A stretch of DNA of 64,000 nucleotides from Nocardia africana NBRC 100379 (GCF_001612635.1 NZ_BDAV01000006.1:1-64000); one strand, 5' to 3'; shown: positions 39,474 to 49,103, counted from the stretch's first letter. Numbers and translations: made by a program. Notes: generated from the letters alone by a model not told the origin.

Positions 39474-42400
39474 ATGGGGGCACTACTCCCCACACTGCAG
39501 GCCAGTCGGCTGCGGGAGGGATTGACCGACTACCTCGCCACTACTTTCGCTCTGACCGATGCCGACACCAAGGGTGCGCTGGTCGACTTCATCGATCATC
39601 CGCGGGATGGGATGTTCAAAGGGCCCTATGTGCGGTTGCGACTGCCGTTCGCGCAGGCCACGGGCAACTGGGGGATGCATCTGGACTGGCTGCCGCCAGG
39701 GTGGGTGCCCTACGGGCACCAGGCCAAGGCGTTCGAGCGGCTGTCGACGAAGTTTCAGTCTCGGCCGCAGCCGACTCTGGTCACCACCGGCACGGGTTCG
39801 GGTAAGACCGAATCGTTCCTGATTCCGATCCTCGACCACGTGCTGCGGGCGAAGAAGGCCGGCGTGGCGGGGATGAAGGCGCTGATCATCTATCCGATGA
39901 ACGCGCTGGCCAATGACCAGGAGCGGCGTCTGGCCGAGCTGATCATCAAGAATCCGGAGCTCTCGGGGGTGACGGCCGGGCTCTACACCGGCGAGGCGTC
40001 GTCGAGTTCCCGAACACTGGTTTCGGCGGACGGACTGATCACCGACCGCCGGATCATGCACGATTCGCCACCGGACATCCTGCTCACGAACTACAAGATG
40101 CTCGACCACATGCTGCTGCGCCCGGATCGGGCGCCGATGTGGCGGCAGTCGGCGGAATCTCTGCAATACGTGGTGCTCGACGAATTCCACACCTACGACG
40201 GTGCCCAGGGCACCGATGTGGCCATGCTGCTGCGGCGCCTCGGTTTGACCATCAAGTCGTATTGGACCGCGGACTCCGCGGTCACCGACGCGGACCGCGC
40301 ACGTCCACTGGGGCGGATTACCCCGGTCGCGACATCGGCGACGCTCGGCTCCGAGAAGGCGCCGACCGCGATGCTGGATTTCGCGCACACGGTTTTCGGG
40401 GAGGTTTTCGCCGCCGACGCCGTGGTCGGAGAGACCAGGCTGACGCCGGACGAATGGCTCGCCGACCGCAGTCCCGCTCTCGACCATCTGTATCGCCCGA
40501 TCCGCTATCCGGCTTTGGACGAGGCGAATCTGCGCGATCTGGAGGACCGGGTCAACGCCGCGCCGAACAATACCGCGGCGACCGCACTGATTCTGGCGAC
40601 ATTGTTCGAACGGGTGGGTCTCGAGGGCGGGCTCGGCGAGCGCGCCTCGGATCTGCGCAAGCTCGGCGATACCGAACTCCTCGACCTGTTGAAAAGCCAC
40701 GATCTCTTCCGGAGCTTGCTCCGCAAGAGCCTGAGTGCCGTCTCGCTGGCCGAGCTGGCCGACACCGTCCTGGAGACCACCACAAGCACCCGCGAGCAAC
40801 CGCGCGATATCGCTCGCCGGCAACGCTATCTCGACTATCTGTTCGCGGCGTTGTCGCATCTGCGCGCCGGAATCGGGCGCAGTGCGCTGAACGTCGATGT
40901 CCACCTGTGGGTTCGGGAACTGTCGCGCATCGACCGAAACCTTGCCGCCGCCACCGTCTTTCACTGGGCCGACGACGGCGCCGTCGATGCGCCCGGGACC
41001 ACCTATCTGCCGGCCGTGTACTGCCGGCACTGCGGACGTTCCGGATGGGGCGCGCGGCTGGCGCCGACCGGTATGACCCTCGATGTCACCGACGAGGATA
41101 TCCGCCGCCAACATGCAGCGGGAGGTCAGCGCTTCCGCGCGCTGATCTCCGCACCGGTCGAGGCGCAACTCGGCAAGGATGTCGAAGGCCTGCGGTGGCT
41201 GCATGTCGACGAACGCGAAATCACCGACGACACACCGGATCCCGAAGGCCCCGACGTTCTGGACGGGCGGGTACTGCCGATCCTGATTCTCACCGGCCCG
41301 GATGCCGAGGACAACTCGCAGAAGGATATGTGCCCGGCCTGCCGGTCCGCGGACGGAATCCGCTTTCTCGGCAGCGCGGTGGCCACTCAACTCTCGGTCG
41401 CGCTGTCGAGCATGTTCGGCGATGCCGGGCTCGACGCCGCCGAGAAGAAGGCGCTGATGTTCACCGACAGCGTGCAGGACGCGGCCCACCGTGCCGGGTT
41501 CGTACAGGCACGCTCACATACCCTCAGTCTTCGATCAACGCTCCGAAATGCCCTCGGCACAACCTCCTCCGACACGGGGCTGGTGCCGCTGACGGATCTG
41601 TGCGACGCGGTGATCGACCGGGCGCAGTCCGATGTCATGCGGCGGTATCACCTGCTGGCGCCGGATATCGTCGAGCGCGACGAGTTCCGGGCATTCTGGG
41701 ACGACAGCGCCGCATCGGCCGCACGGACCAAGGCACTGCGCTTGGTGCGGAAGCGACTGCAGTTCGATATCAACCTCGAGTTCGGTTTGCAGTCGCGGCT
41801 GGGACGCACCTTGGAGCTCACCGGAAGTGTTGTCGCGGAAGTAGATCTGGGAGCACCGGAACGAGTGCTTCAGTTGGGCATGCTCGCACTCGGCAATACC
41901 GAGCACCAGCTGACCTTCGCCGAGATCGATCCCGCCGCGGTGACCCGGTGGGTACGCGGGACCGTCGAGCGCATGCGCACGCAGGGTGCGCTCGCCCATC
42001 CCTGGCTCGACAAATACATCGTCAAGGATGCGAACCGGCGGTGGGTGTGGGGCGGACGGCCCAAACACGAAGGGATGCCCGCATTTCCGAAAGGCCGTCC
42101 GGCGCCCGCTTTTCCGGCCCTCGGCTCCCGGACGATCCCCGAAGGGTTCGACGCGATAACCTCTCCCGCCTCCTGGTATGCGCGCTGGGCCAGTAAATGC
42201 CTGGGCGTCTCGGCCTTCGAAGGAGGTTTCGCGGCCCGGGCATTGTTCGCGGCGCTGGCCGAGCAGCGGATCCTCACCACGACAACGAGCGAGAAGGATC
42301 TCACCGTCTACCAACTGGGTTCGGCGTCGGTCCTCGTCGGCGCCACCGAGCTGGAAGATCTCGAGGCGGGAGAAAACCTGCTCACCTGCGATGTGTGTCA

Positions 42401-45400
42401 GACGCCGAACCCCGGAACCGCCACGGTCACAGCCCAACTCGACGGCGCATGCTGCCTGCTCGACCGATGCCCCGGAACCCTGCACCGCACACCGCGCGGT
42501 AAGAACTTCTACCGCAAGCTCTATGACGACTCGGAGATGAAACGCGTCGTCGCTCGCGAGCACACGTCCCTGCTGCCCACCGATGTGCGGCTGGAATACG
42601 AAACGAAGTTCAAACAGGCGGTCTCCGATCCCACCGCTCCCAATGTGCTCGTCGCGACCCCGACGCTCGAGATGGGCATCGATATCGGTGATCTGTCCAC
42701 GGTGATGCTCGGGTCGATGCCGCGCACCGTGTCCTCGTATCTGCAGCGCGTCGGCCGCGCCGGACGTCTCACCGGCAACTCGCTGGTGCTCGCCTTCGTG
42801 CGCGGACGGGGCGAGCACCTGCCGAAGCTGTACGACCCCACCTCCGTGATCCAGGGAGAGGTGCGCCCACCAGCCACGTTCCTGACGGCCGAGGAGATCC
42901 TGCAACGCCAGTACGTCGCGCATATCATCGACAAAATCGCGCGCGAACCGGGCGCGGAAGACCCCATCGAGGCCCGGACAGTGGTGGGCACCTTCGACGA
43001 AGGTAGTTGGATGGCAAGGCTTCTCGCCCTCGCCGACACCGAATCGAAGCAACTGCTCGACAGCTTCCTAGCCCAGTTCGAGGGTCTGCTCGACACTCGC
43101 GCGCAAGACACCTTGCGCACCTGGGCGACCAGCGAGACAGACGGTGCGCCCAGCGGATTGGTGTCACATCTGCGGGAAGTGGTTCATCGCTGGAATCGCG
43201 ACGTCACCGAACTGACCAACCGGCGCAAGGCCGTCGACGCGGCAATACCCGAATTCGAAAAGCGTGCCGCCTCGCCCGCGGCCACGGACGACGACCGGCG
43301 TGAACTACGCACGGCAAGAGGGACTTTGAGGTTGCTCGGCCGGCACATCAAGGATCTGACCACCGAGCATTGGGTCGGTGTTCTGGAACGCTACGGCGTC
43401 CTGCCCAATTACACACTGCTCGACGATTCGGTAACTCTGGATGTCGGAATCACCTGGATCGATCCCGACACCAATCAGTACGCCGGAGACACTCACAGCT
43501 ATGAGCGCGGCTCTCGAGTCGCGCTGACCGAATTGGCACCGGGCGCAACGTTTTACGCGCAGGGCCTGGCGGTACAGATCGACGCGGTCGACCTCGGCCC
43601 TGGTGAAGCGAATATCCATACCTGGCGGATGTGCCCGCGATGTGGGTGGGCCGGCATTTCCCATGGCGCCGACGCCGGCCCGCCACCGGCGCACTGCCCG
43701 CGCTGCAACACGCCTGACATCGCCGATGTGAGCCAGCAGCTCCAGGTCGTCGAGATGTCGCGGGTTTCGGCGGAGGTTCGCCGGGACGAAGCGTCCATCA
43801 ACGATGCCCGCGACGATCGCAAACGCGAATCGTTCAATGTCATCACGGCCGCCGATATCAATCCCGACGATGTGGCGCAGCGCTGGTTCGTCACCGATCG
43901 TGATTTCGGCGCGGAATACTTGCAGCGCATCGACATTCGCTGGCTGAACATGGGAAAGCGAACCTCCCAAGGCGGTAAGCGCGAAATCGCCGGTCAGGAA
44001 ACCACCAGCGCATTGTTCCGGGTGTGCTCGGGCTGCGGCCAACTCGATCGCATCGCCGGCCACAACCGCACCCACGAACATCGGAGCTGGTGCAAATTCC
44101 GCAACGCGACCGATGAGAAGCACGTGCGCGAGATCGCGCTCGCTCGCACCCTGAACACCCAAGCTGTACTGCTGCACGTCCCCAGTTGGCTCAAGTACGA
44201 CTCGTTCACCTACCCGAGCCTCAAGACCGCGATCCTTCTGGGTCTTCGGGAGGTTATCGGTGGGTCGCCGGAACATCTGGATGTCGCGATCATCCCCGAT
44301 GCCTTGCATGCGCCCAGTCAGCAGGCCCTACTGATCCATGACACCGTGCCGGGTGGCACCGGATATCTCGCCGAATTCGCCGACGCCGCGAAGGTGTGGT
44401 CGGTACTGAGGGCAGCGCGAGAGGTCGTTCACACCTGTGAATGCGCGGAGCAACAGCGCCTCGCCTGCCACAAATGCCTGCTGCCCTTCGCCGCACCCCA
44501 CGAACTCGACCACGTGTCGCGCAAAACCGCCGCACGGATTCTCGATGAGCTGCTCGGTGTCGAGCAGGAATCGGAACCGGTATGGAGTGATTGGGAGAAC
44601 GTGCTCACCACCCAGCAGCCGCGGCGGCGGGTCGAGAGCGACGAGTCAGCGCTCGAGGGCAGGTTCTACGCCGCCTTCCTCGAGCGGCTGCGGAATATGG
44701 GCGCGACGATCAAGGAGACGCCCGGCACCTACAGCCCCACGGCGACGATCACGATGCCGGGCAAGGTGATTCGCACCTGGAAACTGAAACCTCAGGTGCG
44801 GATGGAGAACAGTCTTCCTGACTACGAACTCAGCACATTCGATTCGAGCGTTCCGATCATCGCCATCTTCACCGACGGACGCCGATATCACGCCATGCCC
44901 GGCAACAATCGCGTCGCCGACGATGCGTTGAAACGGGAAAACCTGCGGACCGCCAACCACATCGTGTGGTCGTTCGGCTACGACGATGTGGTGCGATTCG
45001 AAGAGGGCACGCCGGCAACTCCGTCGTGGTATTCGCAGAGAATGGCCAAGGCCACGATGCAGCAGGGCAACCTACGGCCCGCGCTACTCAATTTGATCAC
45101 CGCGGACCCGATCACCCAGCTGCTGGAGTTCATGCAGGACCCCGACTTGGAGGCGTGGGAAGCCGTCGGGCACTGGCTGCCGATGATGTTCATGGGCAAG
45201 AACAGAACCCCGGGCGATCTGACCGCCGTGGTGCCGTGGGCCCTCGATCTGCTGGACGGTCGGACGCCGTCGGTGCCGGACGGGAACTACGCGTGCTGGT
45301 CCTATGCCGATGGGCCCCTTGCCGTTACCGCCGCCCTGCGGACCGATACCAAGACGATGCACGCCGTGCTCGCCCTCGATGATCGCGACGAGAAGCTCGA

Positions 45401-45824
45401 AACGCTCGACGGACAGGCGTGGAAAGAATGGCTGCGACTGTCGAATTGGTTCGGGCTGTGCGACAACCACACCATCACCACACGGAGTCTGCTCGCCACC
45501 GACGTGCAGATTCCGAAGGAGCAGCCGGCGCTCACCGCATCGGCGTTGTCGCCACAGTGGCAGCAGGTCTACGGCGAGGCGTTCTCCCCCGCCGAGAAGG
45601 AGTTGGTGCTCGCTCTCGCCGCCGCACAGACACCGCTGCCGGTCATCGGCGGCGAGAACGATGCCGGTTATGTCTTGGACATCGCGTGGCCGCAGCAGCG
45701 GGTCGTGATGTTCTTCGACACCGAATCCGAAACCGCGCGGCTGATGGCGGAGGACGGTTGGACCGTCTGCCCGCCCGACCCCGGGCAAATCGTTGCGACG
45801 CTGAACACGAACGGGGTGAAGTGA
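39474..45824 (+). CDS. Giant DEAD/DEAH helicase with DUF1998 and nuclease-like tail
   Basis: 2116 residues from ATG 39474 (GAAGGGGAG upstream; an earlier in-frame start at 39402 lacks one). Superfamily 2 motor: Walker A TLVTTGTGSGKTESFLIPIL (about 100-118), motif II VVLDEFHTYDGAQGTD (about 235), SATLGS, and lobe 2 with LVATPTLEMGID and YLQRVGRAGRL (about 1090). Zinc-type cysteine pairs: CRHCG, CPAC, CDVC, CPRCG, CPRC and CSGCG. At about 1655-1672 CECAEQQRLACHKCLLPF is the DUF1998 (MrfA-type) cluster. Residues about 1722-1840 (SALEGRFYAAFLERL, SLPDYELSTF, IIAIFTDGRRYHAMPGNN, then RVADDALKRENLR) resemble a Vsr/DUF559-type PD-(D/E)XK fold. It combines DrmA-like and DrmB-like parts in one chain. 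It overlaps the next gene by one base. Confidence 0.88.
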   Translation: MGALLPTLQASRLREGLTDYLATTFALTDADTKGALVDFIDHPRDGMFKGPYVRLRLPFAQATGNWGMHLDWLPPGWVPYGHQAKAFERLSTKFQSRPQPTLVTTGTGSGKTESFLIPILDHVLRAKKAGVAGMKALIIYPMNALANDQERRLAELIIKNPELSGVTAGLYTGEASSSSRTLVSADGLITDRRIMHDSPPDILLTNYKMLDHMLLRPDRAPMWRQSAESLQYVVLDEFHTYDGAQGTDVAMLLRRLGLTIKSYWTADSAVTDADRARPLGRITPVATSATLGSEKAPTAMLDFAHTVFGEVFAADAVVGETRLTPDEWLADRSPALDHLYRPIRYPALDEANLRDLEDRVNAAPNNTAATALILATLFERVGLEGGLGERASDLRKLGDTELLDLLKSHDLFRSLLRKSLSAVSLAELADTVLETTTSTREQPRDIARRQRYLDYLFAALSHLRAGIGRSALNVDVHLWVRELSRIDRNLAAATVFHWADDGAVDAPGTTYLPAVYCRHCGRSGWGARLAPTGMTLDVTDEDIRRQHAAGGQRFRALISAPVEAQLGKDVEGLRWLHVDEREITDDTPDPEGPDVLDGRVLPILILTGPDAEDNSQKDMCPACRSADGIRFLGSAVATQLSVALSSMFGDAGLDAAEKKALMFTDSVQDAAHRAGFVQARSHTLSLRSTLRNALGTTSSDTGLVPLTDLCDAVIDRAQSDVMRRYHLLAPDIVERDEFRAFWDDSAASAARTKALRLVRKRLQFDINLEFGLQSRLGRTLELTGSVVAEVDLGAPERVLQLGMLALGNTEHQLTFAEIDPAAVTRWVRGTVERMRTQGALAHPWLDKYIVKDANRRWVWGGRPKHEGMPAFPKGRPAPAFPALGSRTIPEGFDAITSPASWYARWASKCLGVSAFEGGFAARALFAALAEQRILTTTTSEKDLTVYQLGSASVLVGATELEDLEAGENLLTCDVCQTPNPGTATVTAQLDGACCLLDRCPGTLHRTPRGKNFYRKLYDDSEMKRVVAREHTSLLPTDVRLEYETKFKQAVSDPTAPNVLVATPTLEMGIDIGDLSTVMLGSMPRTVSSYLQRVGRAGRLTGNSLVLAFVRGRGEHLPKLYDPTSVIQGEVRPPATFLTAEEILQRQYVAHIIDKIAREPGAEDPIEARTVVGTFDEGSWMARLLALADTESKQLLDSFLAQFEGLLDTRAQDTLRTWATSETDGAPSGLVSHLREVVHRWNRDVTELTNRRKAVDAAIPEFEKRAASPAATDDDRRELRTARGTLRLLGRHIKDLTTEHWVGVLERYGVLPNYTLLDDSVTLDVGITWIDPDTNQYAGDTHSYERGSRVALTELAPGATFYAQGLAVQIDAVDLGPGEANIHTWRMCPRCGWAGISHGADAGPPPAHCPRCNTPDIADVSQQLQVVEMSRVSAEVRRDEASINDARDDRKRESFNVITAADINPDDVAQRWFVTDRDFGAEYLQRIDIRWLNMGKRTSQGGKREIAGQETTSALFRVCSGCGQLDRIAGHNRTHEHRSWCKFRNATDEKHVREIALARTLNTQAVLLHVPSWLKYDSFTYPSLKTAILLGLREVIGGSPEHLDVAIIPDALHAPSQQALLIHDTVPGGTGYLAEFADAAKVWSVLRAAREVVHTCECAEQQRLACHKCLLPFAAPHELDHVSRKTAARILDELLGVEQESEPVWSDWENVLTTQQPRRRVESDESALEGRFYAAFLERLRNMGATIKETPGTYSPTATITMPGKVIRTWKLKPQVRMENSLPDYELSTFDSSVPIIAIFTDGRRYHAMPGNNRVADDALKRENLRTANHIVWSFGYDDVVRFEEGTPATPSWYSQRMAKATMQQGNLRPALLNLITADPITQLLEFMQDPDLEAWEAVGHWLPMMFMGKNRTPGDLTAVVPWALDLLDGRTPSVPDGNYACWSYADGPLAVTAALRTDTKTMHAVLALDDRDEKLETLDGQAWKEWLRLSNWFGLCDNHTITTRSLLATDVQIPKEQPALTASALSPQWQQVYGEAFSPAEKELVLALAAAQTPLPVIGGENDAGYVLDIAWPQQRVVMFFDTESETARLMAEDGWTVCPPDPGQIVATLNTNGVK

Positions 45825-48043
45825 TGCCGTATATCGTCATGGCGACCAAGACCAAGGCCATGGGTAAGCTCGATGGCTCCGTCAAGCGCAAGGTGTACGA
45901 CTTTCTCGAGAAGCTCCAAAACGACGACGCCACACCGGGATTGCATATCGAGCCCATCAAGGGAGCCCGCGATACGCGGGTCCGGACCGGGCGGGTCGAT
46001 CTGAACTATCGGGCTATCCTGTTCCGCCTCGATCCCGAGGGTGGGGACACCACCTACGTCTACATGGGGACCTGGAAGCACGACGAGGCAAACAAGCTCG
46101 CCGAGCAGTCCACATTGCGGGTCAACAAGATCAACGGCACGGTCGAGGGGATCATCGGGGAGATCGACGGTGCCGTCGAAAGGCGTTCCCCGTTCCCCCG
46201 TTCCGAAGCTCGCGGTGCCGCCGCAGCGGACAAACCCTCCTACCTCGCTGATGCCGGGTTCACCATGACCGACCTCGTCGACCGGCTGGGACTGGATCCC
46301 GCCCTCGCCGAGCGGGCGTTGATGGCGTCCGATGATTACGCGATCAACGAGATCGCGGCCGCCGTCGACGGATGGCAGGCGGATGCGCTGCTCGACCTCG
46401 CCTGCGGCACCTCCATCGACAACATTCGTGAAAAGTACTCGTTCACCGACGTTTCCGCGGACGAGACGTTGGATGAGGACAGTCGGATCGTCGCCGCGCT
46501 CGATCGGCCCGCGTCACGGATGCAGTTCACCTACATCGACGACACCGAAGAACTTCGCCGGGTTATCGAGGGCGGCGATTTCGCCGCGTGGCGCACGTTC
46601 CTGCATCCCGAACAGCGCACCTACGTGGAGAAGGATTTCAACGGTGCGTTTCGGCTCTCCGGCGGCGCGGGCACGGGTAAGACCGTCGTCGCGATCCATC
46701 GCGCGCATCGGCTGTGGAAGAACGACCCGCAGGCGCGAATCATCCTGACCACGTTCAACAAAACGCTCGCCAAGGGGCTCGAGGCGGATCTGCGGATCCT
46801 CGATCCCGGCGTCACCATCGCACAACGTCCCGGCGATCCGGGGATCTATGTCGCAGGTATCGACAAGCTCGCCAACGACATCGTGAATCGAGCGGGCGAT
46901 CTGACCGCGGCCACCACGGCGATCTTCGGCGGGCCCGTCGATGTCGCCTCGAAACGCACGGTCCAGGACCGCGTCTGGCGCGAGATCGTCCATTCCGGCG
47001 GCAGTGGTCTCGATCAGCGGCTCGCCACGCCGGCTTTCCTCGAAAACGAGTACGTCTCAGTTGTTTTGGCCAACAAGGTCACGACACCGGAACAGTACCT
47101 CCGGGTTGCGCGGGCCGGGCGCGGCGTACGGCTGAGCCGGGCACAGCGCATCGCGGTCTGGAAACTGATCGAAGCGTTCCGCCGGCACAGCCGCACCGAC
47201 GGCAGCCTCAGCTTCCCGGAAATCCTGGCTATCGCTGCCGAACACCTGACTTTCGAACAATCGGCGGGCCGATCTTTCGTAGCCGACCACGTGCTCGTGG
47301 ACGAAGCCCAGGATCTTCATGCCACTCACTGGGCTCTGCTGCGCGCACTCGTGTCGGAGGGGCGCAACGATCTGTTCATCGCCGAAGACTCGCATCAGCG
47401 TATCTACGGGCAGCCGGTCGTCTTGGGGCGCATGGGAATCAAGATCGTCGGCCGCTCGCGTCGGCTCACCTTGAACTACCGGACCACCGCGCAGAATCTG
47501 AAGTTCGCGGTCGGAATCCTCTCCGGCGCCGACTATCACGACCTGGAAGAAGGCGAAGAGTCCACGCTCGGCTACCGCTCGGCCCGCCTAGGACCCGACC
47601 CCGATCGCCACCAATGTGCCTCCCTCGCAGATGAATTGGACTATGTGGCACGGATTGTCCGACAGTGGCTCGACGAAGGAGCCGAACCCGAAACGATCGC
47701 GGTCCTAACCCGCGGCCAGAACGAGCGCACACAGTTCGTTCGGGCCCTCGGCGAACGAGGGATCGAAGCCCGCGCACTCGACGACAATCCGGCGACGACT
47801 GGGCACGTCCAGGTACTGACCATGCACAGGTCGAAAGGCATGGAGTTCTCGCGGGTCATCCTCGCCGGGGTGGACGACGCCCATGTCCCGTCGCAGGCGG
47901 CCATGCGGACCGTCCCGGAAGAAGAACGGGCGGAGGCGGAACTGCGGGAGCGGTCACTGCTCTATGTGGCGGCGAGCCGGGCTCGGGACGAGCTGGTCGT
48001 GACGTGGAGCGGGCAGGCCTCGGCACTCCTCGGGGCCGGGTAG
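45824..48043 (+). CDS. UvrD-type helicase with N-terminal RelE/ParE-like domain
   Basis: 739 residues from ATG 45824 (TGATG overlap with the giant helicase stop). Residues 1-95 look like a RelE/ParE toxin fold: VKRKVYDFLEKLQNDDATPG, LHIEPIKGARDTRVRTGRVD, LNYRAILFRL and YVYMGTWKHDEANKLAEQ. After a linker with a UBA-like region (YLADAGFTMTDLVDRLGLDP) comes a superfamily 1A motor: Walker A LSGGAGTGKTVVAIHRAH (about 279), Walker B VLVDEAQDLHATHW (about 490), LNYRTTAQNL, VLTMHRSKGMEFSRVILAG and YVAASRARDELVV. The motor should translocate on single-stranded DNA. The RelE-like part may be a nuclease or a docking domain. It forms an operon with the giant helicase. Confidence 0.88.
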   Translation: MPYIVMATKTKAMGKLDGSVKRKVYDFLEKLQNDDATPGLHIEPIKGARDTRVRTGRVDLNYRAILFRLDPEGGDTTYVYMGTWKHDEANKLAEQSTLRVNKINGTVEGIIGEIDGAVERRSPFPRSEARGAAAADKPSYLADAGFTMTDLVDRLGLDPALAERALMASDDYAINEIAAAVDGWQADALLDLACGTSIDNIREKYSFTDVSADETLDEDSRIVAALDRPASRMQFTYIDDTEELRRVIEGGDFAAWRTFLHPEQRTYVEKDFNGAFRLSGGAGTGKTVVAIHRAHRLWKNDPQARIILTTFNKTLAKGLEADLRILDPGVTIAQRPGDPGIYVAGIDKLANDIVNRAGDLTAATTAIFGGPVDVASKRTVQDRVWREIVHSGGSGLDQRLATPAFLENEYVSVVLANKVTTPEQYLRVARAGRGVRLSRAQRIAVWKLIEAFRRHSRTDGSLSFPEILAIAAEHLTFEQSAGRSFVADHVLVDEAQDLHATHWALLRALVSEGRNDLFIAEDSHQRIYGQPVVLGRMGIKIVGRSRRLTLNYRTTAQNLKFAVGILSGADYHDLEEGEESTLGYRSARLGPDPDRHQCASLADELDYVARIVRQWLDEGAEPETIAVLTRGQNERTQFVRALGERGIEARALDDNPATTGHVQVLTMHRSKGMEFSRVILAGVDDAHVPSQAAMRTVPEEERAEAELRERSLLYVAASRARDELVVTWSGQASALLGAG

Positions 48044-48160
48044 GTTCGGCGGCCCGGCATGCAGAACGCCTGGCCTACATAGGCGTGATCCCCCACGAGC
48101 GCCGACCATCCGGCTGATGTGAACTCGACGGCCCTGTCAGAGCCTACCTTCCGCAAATGC

Positions 48161-48190
48161 GTTGACAATGTTTTCATTTCAATCTACGTT
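48161..48190 (+). promoter_or_regulatory. Promoter with palindromic element, copy 2
   Basis: TTGACA (48162-48167) and TACGTT (48185-48190) with a 17-base spacer. The 16 bases GTTGACAATGTTTTCA are identical to 11505-11520, and six of the seven bases around the following TCA(A/T)TCTAC also agree. The palindrome TGACAATGTTTTCA again sits in the -35/spacer zone. It drives the exported protein gene at 48292. Confidence 0.6.
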
Positions 48191-48291
48191 ATACAACGAA
48201 TGACAGCGCGCGGATCGCCCGGATGTCCGCCGACACTCTTTGACCCGAATGTTGGCTCGTGCCAAACGATTTGGATCGGAAAGCAGGACCG

Positions 48292-48732
48292 ATGAATATC
48301 AAGAAGATCGCATCCAGCACAGCTCTGGCCGCCATCGTCACCGGCGCCACAGCCATCGCCGCTACGCCGGCGCATGCCGACCACATCGGCGGAACCGTGG
48401 TGGGCGTCTCCACCGCAACTGCATACTCCGACACAGCGGAACGGAACACGGCGACGCGGCCCGCGGCCATCGAACCCGTTGCGGCAGGCTGCACTTACCT
48501 ACCGGGGCAGCCCGAGCCCCTGGCGATCTTGGAGCGCAACCAATCGATGGGTCTCGGTCTCGCGTTCGGCCTGCTGGCAGGTGCGGCGGCGGGAGCCGGT
48601 TCGAGCGCGGTAACGCTGGGACTCGCTGCGCCCCTTACTGTTCCGCTCGGCATGGCCCTCGGCGCCGGCACCGGCGCCGCCCTCGGCTACAACGCCTATC
48701 AGGTACCGGCGGGCTGCGTTCCCGGTCGGTAA
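48292..48732 (+). CDS. Secreted glycine-zipper protein
   Basis: 146 residues from ATG 48292, with CAGGA upstream. The signal peptide is KKIASSTALAAIVTGATAIA with cleavage after TPAHA. The mature protein has a cysteine-containing loop (AAGCTYLPGQPEPLAILERN) and a hydrophobic glycine/alanine zipper (MGLGLAFGLLAGAAAGAGSS, LPLGMALGAG-like) that could insert in or line the membrane, then a closing cysteine (VPAGCVPGR). Family not recognised. It is under the second copy of the palindromic promoter. Confidence 0.78.
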   Translation: MNIKKIASSTALAAIVTGATAIAATPAHADHIGGTVVGVSTATAYSDTAERNTATRPAAIEPVAAGCTYLPGQPEPLAILERNQSMGLGLAFGLLAGAAAGAGSSAVTLGLAAPLTVPLGMALGAGTGAALGYNAYQVPAGCVPGR

Positions 48733-48875
48733 GCGTAGGTCGGCAACCGGGCCCCGCTGGTCGAACCGCCCCTCGGCGGTCGAATTCTCGATAGGCTTCC
48801 ACCTCTCGCGTGTTCGGCGAGTCTGCGTTCCTCGCCTGTGCGACATAAGCATTCGTATTGATTGGGGGATCTTCT

Positions 48876-49034
48876 ATGCAGAGCACACCATCCACGGTCG
48901 AAGTCTCCGACATCGACGCAGAGTGCCTGCGCGACCTGGTAACCGACGAGATCTCCGCCCACATGTCGGTCCAACCAGACGTAGCCGCTGGCGATGCGGA
49001 CGGTGTGCTGGTGTCGACGAGACAGGATTTCTGA
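48876..49034 (+). CDS. Small peptide ORF (52 aa)
   Basis: ATG with GGGGGA seven bases upstream; 52 residues, acidic (STVEVSDIDAECLRDLVTDE, ISAHMSVQPDVAAGDADGV, then LVSTRQDF). No signal peptide. The acidic, leader-like sequence might suggest a modified-peptide precursor, but no modifying enzyme is nearby and the C-terminus is not Ser/Thr/Cys-rich. Family not recognised. Confidence 0.4.
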   Translation: MQSTPSTVEVSDIDAECLRDLVTDEISAHMSVQPDVAAGDADGVLVSTRQDF

Positions 49035-49103
49035 GAGGGAGTGAAACCCGCTGGTGTGCAACAACAGTACTCCGGAACGCCTGGCCGGGTGGAGAACTAA
49101 GTC

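Noticed and set aside
39483..44309. Several 300-680-codon frames on both strands within the giant helicase gene
   Set aside because: All overlap the helicase frame that carries every SF2 motif; none has a domain.
11505..48176. 16-bp sites as attL/attR of an integrated element
   Set aside because: Both sit in good promoters, there is no integrase, tRNA gene or relaxase nearby, and the kinase-methylase operon with similar content lies outside them. Kept only as an alternative in the findings.
48876..49034. Lanthipeptide or other RiPP precursor
   Set aside because: No modifying enzyme or transporter is nearby, and the C-terminus lacks a Ser/Thr/Cys-rich core.
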